A model generated the notes under the pieces. The model worked only from the letters and a program-made list of their open reading frames with translations, searched no databases and was not told the DNA's origin. Positions 1-23,403 of a stretch of 26,287 nt of DNA are shown piece after piece. Numbering within the stretch: position 1 is the first letter of the stretch; every line of letters starts with the position of its first letter. The position numbers and the translations under genes were made by a program. The stretch is from Isoetes engelmannii (Eukaryota > Streptophyta > Lycopodiopsida > Isoetales > Isoetaceae): positions 1-26,287 of the forward strand of contig JAANSK020126679.1 of the NCBI GenBank assembly GCA_011763485.2, written 5' to 3'.

Positions 1-1149
1 CCAATATGAGGACGTGGCACATATATATGTATCTTCTTGAGACTTAGCGTATAACAGAAGTTATCTTGCTCTCCTCTCGTGTGTTTCTTGCTTGCTCCGT
101 CTACTCTCTCTATTGTGTTCAGATCATCTTCTCCACTCAACAAAGTGTGTGCACACTAAGCAAGAGTAAGAATGACGTTTTCCAAGACCAAAAATCTATT
201 AAGATAGTCTGATGTTCCTCCAATAAGTCGAGTGAAATATGGCATAATATTCGTTTTCTCCTTCCTTTTGAATGGCTGCTTGTGATTGTACGTTGCACTC
301 TTTGAGAGACCACTAAGGAGATGCCACAAGAAAGATGTTGTTCTCTTGCTCTATTCTTTACAATGAAGAATCGATTGCATCTGCATATCATCACGCCTAT
401 ATTATCCTGTTTCTTGAGCATGTCTCTGCTATATTTGAGACATATTTTGGAGATATAACCACACGTTCTCGTCTGCAAGCCTGATAAGCTTTGTTAGGGA
501 TGTGGCTTGACCATTAGGGTATTTTTTGTACTTTAGCCAGTTTGTACTAGTTTTAGTTTTATTTTTAGAAATATAAAACTCCAAAATTATTATAGATTTG
601 GCGAATGTTTTGCTTAATTTTTGTAGGAACTTTAGTCAAAGTATAGTTAGGAATTAGAGGAATTTCATACAACTAGAGTCAAACCAAGTTCACGATTTAT
701 GGTTAAGGATGTTCTTAATTTATGCCCTGGCTCATGAGATGGAAAGTAGAACCTATCTTGGATCTCATGTTTTACTGGACATCATAGTGTCCTGGACATC
801 TTATAGTATAGTGGACATGTGGAAACAAAGTGCTCATTTAGAGCGGCTGTCCCATAGCAGCTCACGCTTATGTGTGATAAATGAATAATTGAGATGGCAA
901 ATGAAGCAATATCTGAAAAGAAGTGTTTGTGGAACTCTATTTTGGTGGAAGTTCTTTAGGAATGGACAGCAAATTGAAAATTCGTTTCATGCAATCTGTT
1001 AGCCATGTTATATATACGAGTGTTGCTTAATTCTAGCTTGTAGAATTCTCCCATATACGGTCCATGATTTTAATGTGCAAACGAAAGATGAACAGGTTGG
1101 CCTTAATGATGCTAGGTGTAGTCCAAATTCTGATTCCAGAAATTTATCC
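1..1149. other. Repeat-like sequence with no recognised gene
   Basis: I see no ATM exon or other gene here. The first 120 bases end in a pyrimidine-rich stretch (TTTCTTGCTTGCTCC followed by CT runs) that resembles the 3' ends of the copia-type LTRs further right, so it may be an LTR fragment. A 113-codon open frame on the - strand (137-478) has no motif I can name. The rest is AT-rich and frame-broken. Because the first ATM exon seen (4645) is internal to the gene, this is probably intron sequence, unless the missing upstream exons lie left of the window. Confidence 0.4.
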
Positions 1150-1367
1150 CGTGGGAGATGCACTTGTAAGCCATGTTTATGCCACATCACGGATCAGTGA
1201 CTTGGCGCAGTTAGTTTAGTAGTTAGTTAAGTTAGAGACGTTAGAATCAGCTTTGTCGTATAAGTAACAAGTACTATACATTCATAATTTGAAGTTAGCC
1301 GTTCTTTCTTGCTTGTTCTATTGCTCTCTCTTGTTGATTCTTGCTGCCTTGATCTCAATCCTTAACA
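1150..1367 (+). repeat. 5' LTR of element A
   Basis: The stretch from GAGATGCACTTGTAAGCC onward aligns with 3487 onward, including the shared GTTAGAATCAG and AATTTGAAGTTAGCCGT blocks. It ends CTTAACA immediately before the primer-binding site at 1368. The left terminus is diverged (the right copy begins TGTTCGAGATG), so the start is approximate. Confidence 0.75.
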
Positions 1368-1384
1368 TGGTATCGGAACCGAGG
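1368..1384 (+). other. Primer-binding site of element A
   Basis: TGGTATCGGAACCGAGG lies directly after the LTR end. It resembles TGGTATCAGAGC, the complement of the 3' end of plant initiator tRNA-Met used by copia elements, with two or three changes. Confidence 0.7.
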
Positions 1385-1394
1385 CTGAATTAGG

Positions 1395-1700
1395 TGACAG
1401 AAATAACTCTTAATGGTTAAGCACACAAATGTGCTGACACGGCAGCCTATGTATTTACATAGGACCATGGTTTGTAGTTCACCAGGTATTTACGTTCATG
1501 TATGCCTCTAGACAAGGTTAGGATATAATTAGCATGTTTTGGTATTTACGTGCTATGCTCTACATGTCACATACACGTCACATATGTGACTATTCTTTGT
1601 AACACCTAAAGAAAACATTCAATCCATCACCTTTCATTTTCTGATTTTTCACTCCGTCTCTGTTTCTCTCTTATTTCTTGCTGTTGGTCCTAGCCTAGAT
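1395..1700 (+). repeat. Diverged solo LTR related to the copia B LTR
   Basis: From TGACAGAAATAACTC onward this tracks the LTR at 5667-5940. Both contain TTAATGGTTAAGCAC (the 5' copy of B carries a 3-base insertion there), GTGCTGACA, GGCAGCCTATGTATTT, a GTCAC...GTGAC palindrome, and TTCACTCCG...CTAGCCTAGAT near the end. It sits just inside element A, after that element's primer-binding site. No second LTR or pol sequence of this family is nearby, so it reads as a solo LTR or LTR fragment nested in A. The right terminus is not clear. Confidence 0.7.
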
Positions 1701-2388
1701 TCGTCATTAGGAGTGCGTAGGAGTTGATAGCAGCCTATTCAGGGGCTAAGGTTGGGCTAATTCCTGCTGAAGCCAGAGTTCAGTGTTTTTTGGGCTCCTG
1801 ATTGTTTGGCGTCTGAGGCCAAATCTGTGAGGAGACCAGTAGCTATGCCTGAGGTCCATTGGTTGGGTCCTCATTTGCCTTGAGGAAAAATATACAGGTT
1901 CTGAGTTTTTTTTTTTTTTTGGGCGTGTCTTTTTTTTTTGCACTCTAAGGCTGAGATTTCACTGGCGGATGTTAGTGCCTGGCCAGTCAAATGGTCAATC
2001 AAATGGTTGGATTGCAAGCTTCCGGAGTTACAATATGATTCTACTAACAGATGTAGTTTAGGTTTGGGGAGATGATGTGGAGCATCGGAGAGAGGCTGGG
2101 GAAGCCATAAAATGGGGGATAAGTGTTAGGGGATTGACCCTAATACTTTGGTAGGAAGAATTGTTGGCATCGAGATCGTGTCACACGCTCATCTCCGGTG
2201 GATTTGCTCCACAACTTGGTTTCAGCCCGAGAAAATTGCTGCAGTGGAATTAAGCAACGGCAACTTTAATTTATTGAAGGCAGGCAATTTTGGTGAAACA
2301 GAGAACTGCCGTTTGCCGCAGTAGAATCTCATCCTGAGTTTAGACTGGAGGCTCTTTTTTTCCAACAAAGCTCCTCCATTCGTTATTC
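1701..2388 (+). other. Leader of element A, no gene seen
   Basis: This is presumed untranslated leader between the nested LTR and the gag-like ATG at 2389. It has two T-rich runs (about 1904-1920 and 1929-1939) and no frame with recognisable protein motifs. Any cis signals for packaging would lie here, but none can be identified by eye. Confidence 0.4.
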
Positions 2389-3215
2389 ATGGAGATGGAG
2401 GTCGGGAAGCTCCATCGTAATTGGAATTCTATCCTTACAAGAGACAATTACACAGCATGGAAAATCTATTTCGAAGGAGCAGTTGGGTTGAATGGTCTTG
2501 ATGATGTTTTAGACCCAAGTTTCACGATTAAGAATGAAACAGCAAAGAAGCTCAGCACTAAAGCATTGGAAATTCTTAAGATGAGTCTTCATACTGCTGT
2601 GGGGATTCACATTGCGACGTTGTTGAAAACTTTTGCTGCAGCATGGGATCAGTTTGAATCAATTTATGAAAATACCAAAGATGTCAGGATTTTGTGTCTG
2701 GAGAATGTGATGCATGATACCAAGCTTTGTGATTGCAGAGGCATGCGTGACTACTCTGACAAGATTATGCAATTTGATGCATGATACTAAGCTTTCTGAT
2801 TGGAAGGGCATGCATGACTACCTTGGCAAGATTATGCAATGTGATGCATGATACCAAGTTTTCTGATTGCAAAGGCATGCATGACTACCTTGGCAAGATT
2901 ATGCAGACTAGAGTGGCTTCGGCTGACATGGGTGTTCATATGGAATGCGGATGTTATCCAATCCTTACATTGTGGGCTTCCATCACCCTTTGATCATGTA
3001 GTCACTGCTATTGAGTATTAAGTTAAGGGAGGTGCCAAACAAGTTAGATCAGTTATCCTCCATTTTATTATAGCTAGATATCAAACTGCAACATCAAAGC
3101 AGTAAAGCGGGTGACAGTGCCGTCTACCGTCGAGTTCAAAAGAAAGATCATAAATCTAAAAGAGGTGATAGTTTCTGCCGTAGAGAGGCAGGGCATTGGC
3201 TCAAAGATTGTCCCC
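2389..3215 (+). pseudogene. Copia-type Gag polyprotein, frameshifted
   Basis: The frame opens with ATG at 2389. Its N-terminal part (residues about 8-50, with WNSILTRDNYTAWKIYFEGA) looks like the UBN2/copia Gag family, which forms the capsid of the element's virus-like particle. The frame runs to 2784 and breaks in a 67-bp unit present three times (2704-2904). Since 67 is not a multiple of three, each unit shifts the frame. A later segment near 3174-3215 reads FCRREAGHWLKDCP, a CCHC-knuckle relic whose first two cysteines are displaced or missing. Not functional as read. Confidence 0.7.
2704..2904 (+). repeat. Three tandem copies of a 67-bp unit inside gag
   Basis: Units are 2704-2770, 2771-2837 and 2838-2904, each starting AATGTGATGCATGATAC or a close variant and ending AAGATTATGC. 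They differ by a few substitutions. Each unit encodes the same Gag segment (MHDTK...GMHDYLGKIM), but in a different frame relative to the start. Confidence 0.95.
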
Positions 3216-3470
3216 ATCGCACCTGCTCAAGTCTGGTGTCAGGGTCACTAGTTCGAAGAATGTTCTAAGATTGAAGAGGCGCCTTCTACTGAAATTTCCG
3301 AGCTCTATCTTACTTCTGAACAAAATTGTTTGTAATTGAAGTTCAAGAATCTTCTCAGGAGAATGAAGAGAAGCACAACGAATATATGTACTAGAAGCTA
3401 GAAACTTTTAGTTAAAGGGAGGATGTCACATTAGCAAACGGAAATTTCTTTCTCCTATCCAAATACGGCT

Positions 3471-3480
3471 CAAGGGAGAA
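3471..3480 (+). other. Polypurine tract of element A
   Basis: The purine-rich CAAGGGAGAA abuts the right LTR start TGTTCGAGATG. That is the expected position for second-strand priming of an LTR element. A second similar run, AAAGGGAGGATGTC, lies at 3415-3428 and may be a relic of another boundary. Confidence 0.55.
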
Positions 3481-3645
3481 TGTTCGAGATGCACGTGTAA
3501 ACCATATTTGTGCCACATCAAGGATCAATGATGTGGCACAATTAGTTAGTAGTTAGTTAAGATAGAGGCGTTAGAATCAGGTTTGTTCTATAAGTACATG
3601 TACTCTACAGTTATAATTTGAAGTTAGCCGTACTTTCTTGCTTCC
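3481..3645 (+). repeat. 3' LTR of element A, truncated
   Basis: Begins TGTTCGAGATGCACGTG and matches the left LTR through TTTCTTGCTT. Homology stops around 3640-3645, where the left copy continues for another 50 or so bases to its CTTAACA end. LINE-like sequence follows at once. Confidence 0.75.
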
Positions 3646-3649
3646 TCTG

Positions 3650-4125
3650 TCATGATCCGACACGATCTGGAACTTTTATATATATCAAGGACTTGGATAA
3701 CTCCAAGTGATCTTCCCACCAAGATGCAATTTTACAAAGATCACTTCCTTGAGATCAATGAAGACGGTTTCATCGAGCGACCAGGGTATTTGAATATTCA
3801 TCTTGCACATAAAGTAAGACATGCTATTGGTCAGCGCAGGGTCTCATCTCATCAGTTCGAGGTTGAGGCTGGCCGTGCGATTAGACCTAAGGTCGAGCGC
3901 GCAAAAGGATCTGCAAATTATGTCAGCTGAATGTAATTGAGTCTGAGGAGCACTTCATCTTTACATGTCCAGTCTATTATGAAGTACGGGGCAGGTTCCA
4001 TAGCCTGTTTCGGGAACCTAACTCCCTCTCAAAACTCATCAGATATGAGGATCAGAAATGTATAGCTCTTTCCTCCATCAAATGACTGCTCATAGAAGAA
4101 CTCTGTTGAAGGAGGGGGCTGTTGG
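3650..4125 (+). pseudogene. LINE (non-LTR) reverse transcriptase C-terminal fragment
   Basis: One frame (3652-3930) reads through a segment with SSHQFEVEAGRAIRP. A second frame, after a shift near 3905, continues CKLCQLNVIESEEHFIFTC. The order basic patch, S-H-x-E-x-E-x-GR, then C-x2-C...H-x4-C with CP-x-Y following is the zinc-binding tail seen after the reverse transcriptase domain in many non-LTR elements. The catalytic domain itself is not present, so this is a 5'-truncated copy. It also marks where element A's right LTR is cut. Confidence 0.65.
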
Positions 4126-4644
4126 GAGAGCTGGACAGGAAGAAGACCTTACACAAAGGAAGATCACCTTCTCTCTCATTGAAGGTGATACTAATAATAA
4201 ACGGAAGTCTGGTCCCCTTCCTGGACCTTCTAATCAGATCCCAAGAGGGGTAACCATGAAAGTGTTAAGGAGAAGAAAGCGGGCAGTAAAGGAAAAACAT
4301 AAGCAGTCCTTTCAAAAAAGAGAGGACATGCCAAACTTGGGTTGGTCCTTTGACCATCTCCTGGGTGACATTGCCATAATTCAACATCATCCAATAATTT
4401 TCAGATAAAAGTATGTGGTCTCACTTGCAGTTAGAGACACTGGTGTTTTATAACAAAGCAGGGCAATCTCTTCTTGAGGCACCCCTCGCTTTCCTTGTCT
4501 CTGATAATTGTGCTTATTTCAACTTGGAGTAAAATCTTAATCCATTTGCTATTTGATCAACTAAATATTCCTTTCAGAATCAATATCGCAAAAGAACTAT
4601 TTGTGTTTTTAGAGATGGTTTAATAATATGTTATCGGCCTGCAG
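4126..4644 (+). other. Uncharacterised sequence before the first ATM exon seen
   Basis: An open frame continues to 4408 but shows no family motif. It is lysine/arginine-rich in its second half and probably follows from the LINE fragment. At 4406-4529 there is an exon-like reading, from about CACTTGCAG to a GTAAAATC donor, with segment LETLVFYNKAGQSLLEAP. It does not match ATM at this position, and I could not assign it. The last 100 bases look like ordinary intron ending TTATCGGCCTGCAG. Confidence 0.35.
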
Positions 4645-19702
<15,058 letters not shown>

Positions 19703-20240
19703 GTGGATAGGCCACCATCTGACCAGTTTCGACTGAACACTTCCGCTAAGACAAGGAGTTTCTTCTGGCATCCAATTGAAAGCTGTGGGAGCAACACGGA
19801 TGTTTAGAAGCAGTGGTAACATTTAAATTTAAGATAAGAATTTTACCATGAGTATACAGCAGTTTCCTTCGTCTTGTTACAGAAATGATTTTTTACTCCA
19901 TAAATGTTTTGCAGTTCTCCTATAGAGCATGCTCAATTGATGGCGTACATGCAGTGGTTGCGGATTTAATAGGAAATTTTGGTACCATTAGCACGTGAGC
20001 TCCTGTATATATTTGGGCAGCATCGAATGCTTGTCATGTAAATAGCCATTGCACAGAAAACACATCCTAGTGCCGCTTGCAAATGGAATTTAGGTACCAT
20101 TGGTACGTGAGCGTCTGTACATATTTGGGCATTATCATATGAATGCTTGTCATGTAAAATGCCATTGATAGAAAACACATCTTAGATGCCTCTTTAGGCT
20201 TTCCAATTGTTATTTATGTTCAACACACCTCTTTAGCTAC
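19703..20240 (+). other. ATM 3' untranslated region and 3' flank
   Basis: This follows the TAA. No canonical AATAAA is evident, so the mRNA end cannot be placed. A 112-bp tandem duplication (about 19971-20190) contains three octamers fitting the plant Pumilio consensus TGTANATA: TGTATATA at 20004, TGTAAATA at 20037 and TGTACATA at 20116. If transcribed, these could bind Pumilio proteins and influence mRNA stability. This is inference. Confidence 0.5.
19971..20190 (+). repeat. Diverged 112-bp tandem duplication downstream of ATM
   Basis: GGTACCATT at 19981 and 20093 anchor the two units. Both continue with xACGTGAGC, CTGTAxATATTTGGGCA, GAATGCTTGTCATGTAAA, and AGAAAACACATC. The copies are clearly diverged. 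Confidence 0.85.
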
Positions 20241-20245
20241 GCCTC

Positions 20246-20268
20246 AGTATGAATTGTCAATTCATACT
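20246..20268. repeat. 23-bp perfect palindrome
   Basis: AGTATGAATTG and CAATTCATACT are exact reverse complements separated by a single T. It lies in the ATM 3' flank and could be a short RNA hairpin only if the strands separate. A terminator role is not expected for a plant Pol II gene. Confidence 0.85.
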
Positions 20269-20636
20269 CACGTCAGTTGTAAATTGTGAATGATTCTACA
20301 TTTTTTTCCGTCTACTGCTATAATCTGCTATTCACTGGTTTTTCCAAGCTGCAAAGCAGTATACATGAGATCCTTCCTTCAATCTTTTTGGTACTAAATT
20401 TAGGTTGTAAGTTATTTGATTTTTTAGTTGAGGTTGCTTGTAAGGTTCTTTCTAGAGATTCAAAATTTCTTTAATTGTGGTCATACTAGTATTCAAGGAC
20501 GGCTCTGCGGCTATGGCATAGAAGCTAGAAATGGCAACACAAGGCATTAAAACACTACTGGGCTTCCTCTCTTTTTTCTTCCAAAGCTCCGATTTGTCTA
20601 TATGGCAACGGTGCTTTAGGTACTCGGTGGCAACTT

Positions 20637-20715
20637 TGTTTTACAGGGCATACAACCCCATCAATTACCAAGCGTAATGCATAGTTGGGGTGCAATTATG
20701 TTGAATAGAGTGGCT
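20637..20715 (+). repeat. Dispersed repeat, copy 1 (partner near 25985)
   Basis: TTTTACAGGGCATACAACC, CCATCAATTACCAAGCG, TAATGCATAGTTGGG and TTGAATAGAGT follow one another here and at 25985-26070. The second copy has a few extra C/T bases and one G fewer. It includes the right arm of the foldback seen at 25898-26023 plus about 50 bases beyond. Confidence 0.85.
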
Positions 20716-20771
20716 TAGATGTTATAATGTACATGTAATTATGGAGTAACTGCACCCAACCATGCATTATG
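20673..20771. repeat. Foldback element 1 (MITE-like)
   Basis: The left arm CGTAATGCATAGTTGGGG (then TGCA) pairs with the right arm TGCACCCAACCATGCATTATG, with two mismatches and one gap, across about 56 bases of AT-rich loop. No coding sequence lies inside. Confidence 0.7.
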
Positions 20772-20778
20772 AAGGGGG

Positions 20779-20909
20779 TAAATTTCACGAGGGCTTTTCG
20801 CCATGAGAAACCCCACTTGCTCACCACGGCGCTGCCGGAGTTTTTCGCGCCGCTTACCGTGTTGCCGCCGAGGTTTTTGAGGCGAAAAACTTGACTCACG
20901 AAATTTTCT
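20779..20909. repeat. Foldback element 2 (MITE-like), GC-rich centre
   Basis: AAATTTCACGAGGGCTTTTCG on the left pairs imperfectly with GGCGAAAAACTTGACTCACG then AAATTTT on the right. The centre contains GGCGCTGCCGG and CGCGCCGC, much richer in GC than the surroundings. Confidence 0.55.
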
Positions 20910-21150
20910 CGACGGAAGAAATGTCACCATCAAATTATAGCCGTTACAAAGTAGGTTTTTGCCAAGAATTTGTTTTCCGGCCAAAAATATTGCGTGGCGG
21001 GGCTGTCGATCTGGCAGCGACACTCCCCGTTGGTAGCTCGATGGTATTTTTTGCCCTCGGTTGGCGGTGAAGCCGGTAGTTCCGCCTGAAAATTCAATAG
21101 CATTTTCATTGTCTTAGAAAATGCTATAATTTGATGGTGACGTTTTTTTC
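20908..21150. repeat. Foldback element 3 (MITE-like)
   Basis: The arm GTCACCATCAAATTATAGC (20923-20941) has a perfect 19-bp reverse complement at 21123-21141. Similarity continues outward for several bases (GAAGAAAT against GAAAAAAAC). About 180 bases separate the arms and include the GC-rich GGCGGTGAAGCCGG. No target duplication was identified. Confidence 0.75.
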
Positions 21151-21179
21151 ATTGGATTAAAAGCAAGCACACCTTATAT

Positions 21180-21256
21180 CGTGAATTTTAAGTGGCTTTT
21201 TTGAATGCCAATTGGACTCACAATTTTAATACATGTTATGGATATATATATTGCAT
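21180..21256 (+). repeat. Direct repeat flanking the LINE relic, left copy
   Basis: Starts CGTGAATTTTAAGTGG and contains GGACTCACAATTTTAATACA, then TATGGATATA and TGCATT. It matches 22564-22640 with roughly 80 percent identity by eye. It ends exactly where the poly(T) run (poly(A) of the reversed LINE) starts. Confidence 0.8.
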
Positions 21257-22555
21257 TTTTTTTATTTATTTTTTTTTTTGTTGAAAGATTAACTTCTATT
21301 ATATTAAAATGAAAAAATGAGGTACATCAAGTGGCTATGTCATTTACAACAGAGAAACGCATAGCCTATACGTCATCTGCTATGTCAAAATTATGCCTAG
21401 TTGATGAGCCAGATCTCGGTCCTCCATTACTGCTCTATGTTTCTCAAGCCTAGATCTCAGCATGGCTAAGATCTAAGGCAGGTGGACATACTCTTGGGAG
21501 AACACCATTAATCTCCGTCTTCCACAAAATCCATAGCAACTACGACTTGCAAATATGTACTGCTTCTCTTCAAAGAGCTCCACTCAGGAGGGTAAACCCC
21601 TAAAATAACGTCTCTGACTGAAATAGTGCAGTCAAAGGTGTCCAAAACTCTCCTCAATATGAATGAAACAGTGTTCGATAGTCTCCTCCACCGTATGGCA
21701 CAGAGGACACTCCGGTTGCAAGTCCAATGCAAACTTACTCACCAAATGGTTCACCCTTGGAACTCTATGAACTATTTGCCATAATAAAGCGTTCACACGT
21801 GGGGGGAGAACAATCTTCCAATGCTACTCCATAACCACTTGAGTTGATGCGCCTCTAGCTGAGTATTCCACTTAGCGGGTAGCTGTAACATTTCATTATT
21901 CCCATAGAGAGTTGTGAGTCACTATAAAACTGCCCACCATAGGCCTGGCATACATTGGAATGTGTGCCGCCACTAATTCCCAAACCTTCGTCTTGTACCC
22001 AGAGATTGTGAACTTTCTTTGAAACTCATCCCAGGACAACAACAATCCTTGAAAATACCAATCCCCAACAGGATTCACACTGATGATGACATTCTCCTCA
22101 CGTTCCTTACATCCACTAGTGAGAACAACGGTTTAGGATCACCATTCGTTGTGATAGCCAACCACCAAACCGGCATTGCCATAGAGTGGCAATTTTCAAC
22201 ACTTAGTCCCCACAAGCTCTTAACTGACTCCCATGCCTCTAACAAACCTCTTAGAAAAGGGGATGCTCCTTTGTAGGCTCTTAAACCATAAAACAAAGCC
22301 CACGGGAAGTCTTGCTCGCATTGAAGCTTTACCACACGGAATACAATGGAGCAATGACTAATGTATCAACTGCAGACCAAGAGAATTTACTTTATTGTTC
22401 GATAACTGCCAGATGAACTTGCTCAATAGAATCTTGCTATGAAGAGCGAAATCTAGCATGCCCAATCCACCATGTGACTTAAGGATGCAGCATTTATTCC
22501 AGGCTATCTTAAAAATAACTCAGCACTTGGCTTCAATACTTCATGGGTACCGTGA
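21257..22555 (-). mobile_element. Reversed, 5'-truncated LINE relic with poly(A) tail
   Basis: Read on the - strand: WNKCC, then GGLGMLDFALHSKILLSKF (about 22400-22470), the segment just after the RT catalytic domain of plant L1-type elements. Then come residues such as WESVKSLWG, VWWLAIT and GDWYFQG. Near 21668-21735 it reads LWQIVH, then CPLCHTVEETIEHC, the zf-RVT type zinc tail. Stops and shifts interrupt it. The - strand ends in TTAATATAATAGAAGTTAATC and an A-rich run (21257-21283 on +), a LINE poly(A) tail. The catalytic YxDD region is missing through 5' truncation. Confidence 0.8.
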
Positions 22556-22563
22556 ATTTTAAA

Positions 22564-22640
22564 CGTGAATTTTGCGTGGTTTTTTTTGCACGCCTGCTGG
22601 ACTCACAATTTTAATACATGCTATGGATATACACTGCATT
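22564..22640 (+). repeat. Direct repeat flanking the LINE relic, right copy
   Basis: Starts CGTGAATTTTGCGTGG and matches 21180-21256. It sits immediately beyond the truncated end of the LINE. Together the copies look like a long, decayed target-site duplication, or like a tandem repeat into which the LINE inserted. Confidence 0.8.
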
Positions 22641-23357
22641 GTTAACTTTGTAGTTCCTAAAAACTTTCTTAGAAAGTTCGACATTTTCATTTCCTATTTG
22701 CGGGTGGATATCAGGCAATGGTGGGAACTAAGATTCCTGGGCAGTATTGTATCGAAAAGCGTATATTTTGAGTCTTTTGAGCAGCTTAATTTCATTTAGA
22801 TGTTAAATTTCTATTTTTGTGTGCTTTGTATGGGTTTATTTGTAACGGTTCAAAAAAAACAAGGCAAATTGCCAATTCAAGGAACTGGATCAGGACAGGC
22901 ACTGGGCTTGAATGCCGAGAGGGGCGGATCTTCGGCCAGTCCAGTTTTGCACGGTCTTGTGCGTTTCGCTGCAGCGATAGATATAACTTGTGAGGCTGTT
23001 CGCATAGCTTGTGGAGCTTGCGATTGCTCTTGGCATCGGCGATCCGGGCATCAGCGATTGGTCTAGTGACTGCTCTAGCGATTGGCAGGGATGAATGAGG
23101 TGAGTCAGGAGGAGACAGAAGGCATCTTCTGCTTCTGTGTGAGCCGGCAAGGGGCAAGCTAGGAATCCGTCAAAGCTATTCCCATCAAAGCTCTGGGACT
23201 GGAATAGCCAAAGGAAGAGGGCCTTATATAGGGGTTCTGGTGAGGCCACTATGCCTGATGGATCGATACCTTCAGCCTTTATAGAGCACGAGAACGTGGG
23301 CAGGCGGATTGTGTCTGACTGGTGCGTTGCTGGCACAGAGACGACATTGGGACGTTT
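22641..23357. other. GC-rich intergenic stretch, possible reversed promoter or LTR
   Basis: From about 22890 to 23340 base composition rises well above the AT-rich surroundings. On the - strand there are CTATAAAGG (about 23277-23285) and CTATATAAGGC (about 23221-23231), TATA-like boxes, followed by an open frame (22890-23336, 148 codons) without any motif I recognise. It could be an LTR fragment of another element or a dead promoter. I have no evidence for a real gene. Confidence 0.35.
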
Positions 23358-23403
23358 TTTTTTAGAGTTATCTGATTATGTTTTTTAGAGTTATCTGATT
23401 ATG
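23358..23403 (+). repeat. Exact 23-bp tandem duplication
   Basis: TTTTTTAGAGTTATCTGATT plus ATG occurs at 23358-23380 and 23381-23403 without differences. It lies at the edge of the GC-rich stretch. Confidence 0.9.

Larger units (their letters stand above)
1150..3645 (+). mobile_element. Gag-only copia-type LTR element (element A), decayed
   Basis: Two similar LTR copies flank this stretch (about 1150-1367 and 3481-3645). Directly after the left LTR comes TGGTATCGGAACC, a primer-binding site of the initiator-Met tRNA type. A purine run CAAGGGAGAA sits just before the right LTR. Between them are a gag-like frame (2389-2905) and a degenerate zinc-knuckle region near 3174-3215. I see no protease, integrase, reverse transcriptase or RNase H, so it is either a non-autonomous gag-only element or heavily deleted. 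The right LTR lacks its last 50 or so bases, cut where LINE-like sequence begins. No target duplication could be identified. Confidence 0.75.

Noticed and set aside
4406-4529. Possible upstream ATM exon with segment LETLVFYNKAGQSLLEAP
   Set aside because: It has a plausible acceptor and donor, but the residues do not match the ATM segment expected before EHEGNW. Left unassigned.
20739-21023. 94-codon - strand frame as a gene
   Set aside because: It spans two foldback elements and its arginine-rich composition follows from the GC-rich centre. No family motif.
22890-23336. 148-codon - strand frame as a gene
   Set aside because: No domain, low complexity in places, no supporting splice or UTR signals. 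Kept only as part of the GC-rich stretch.
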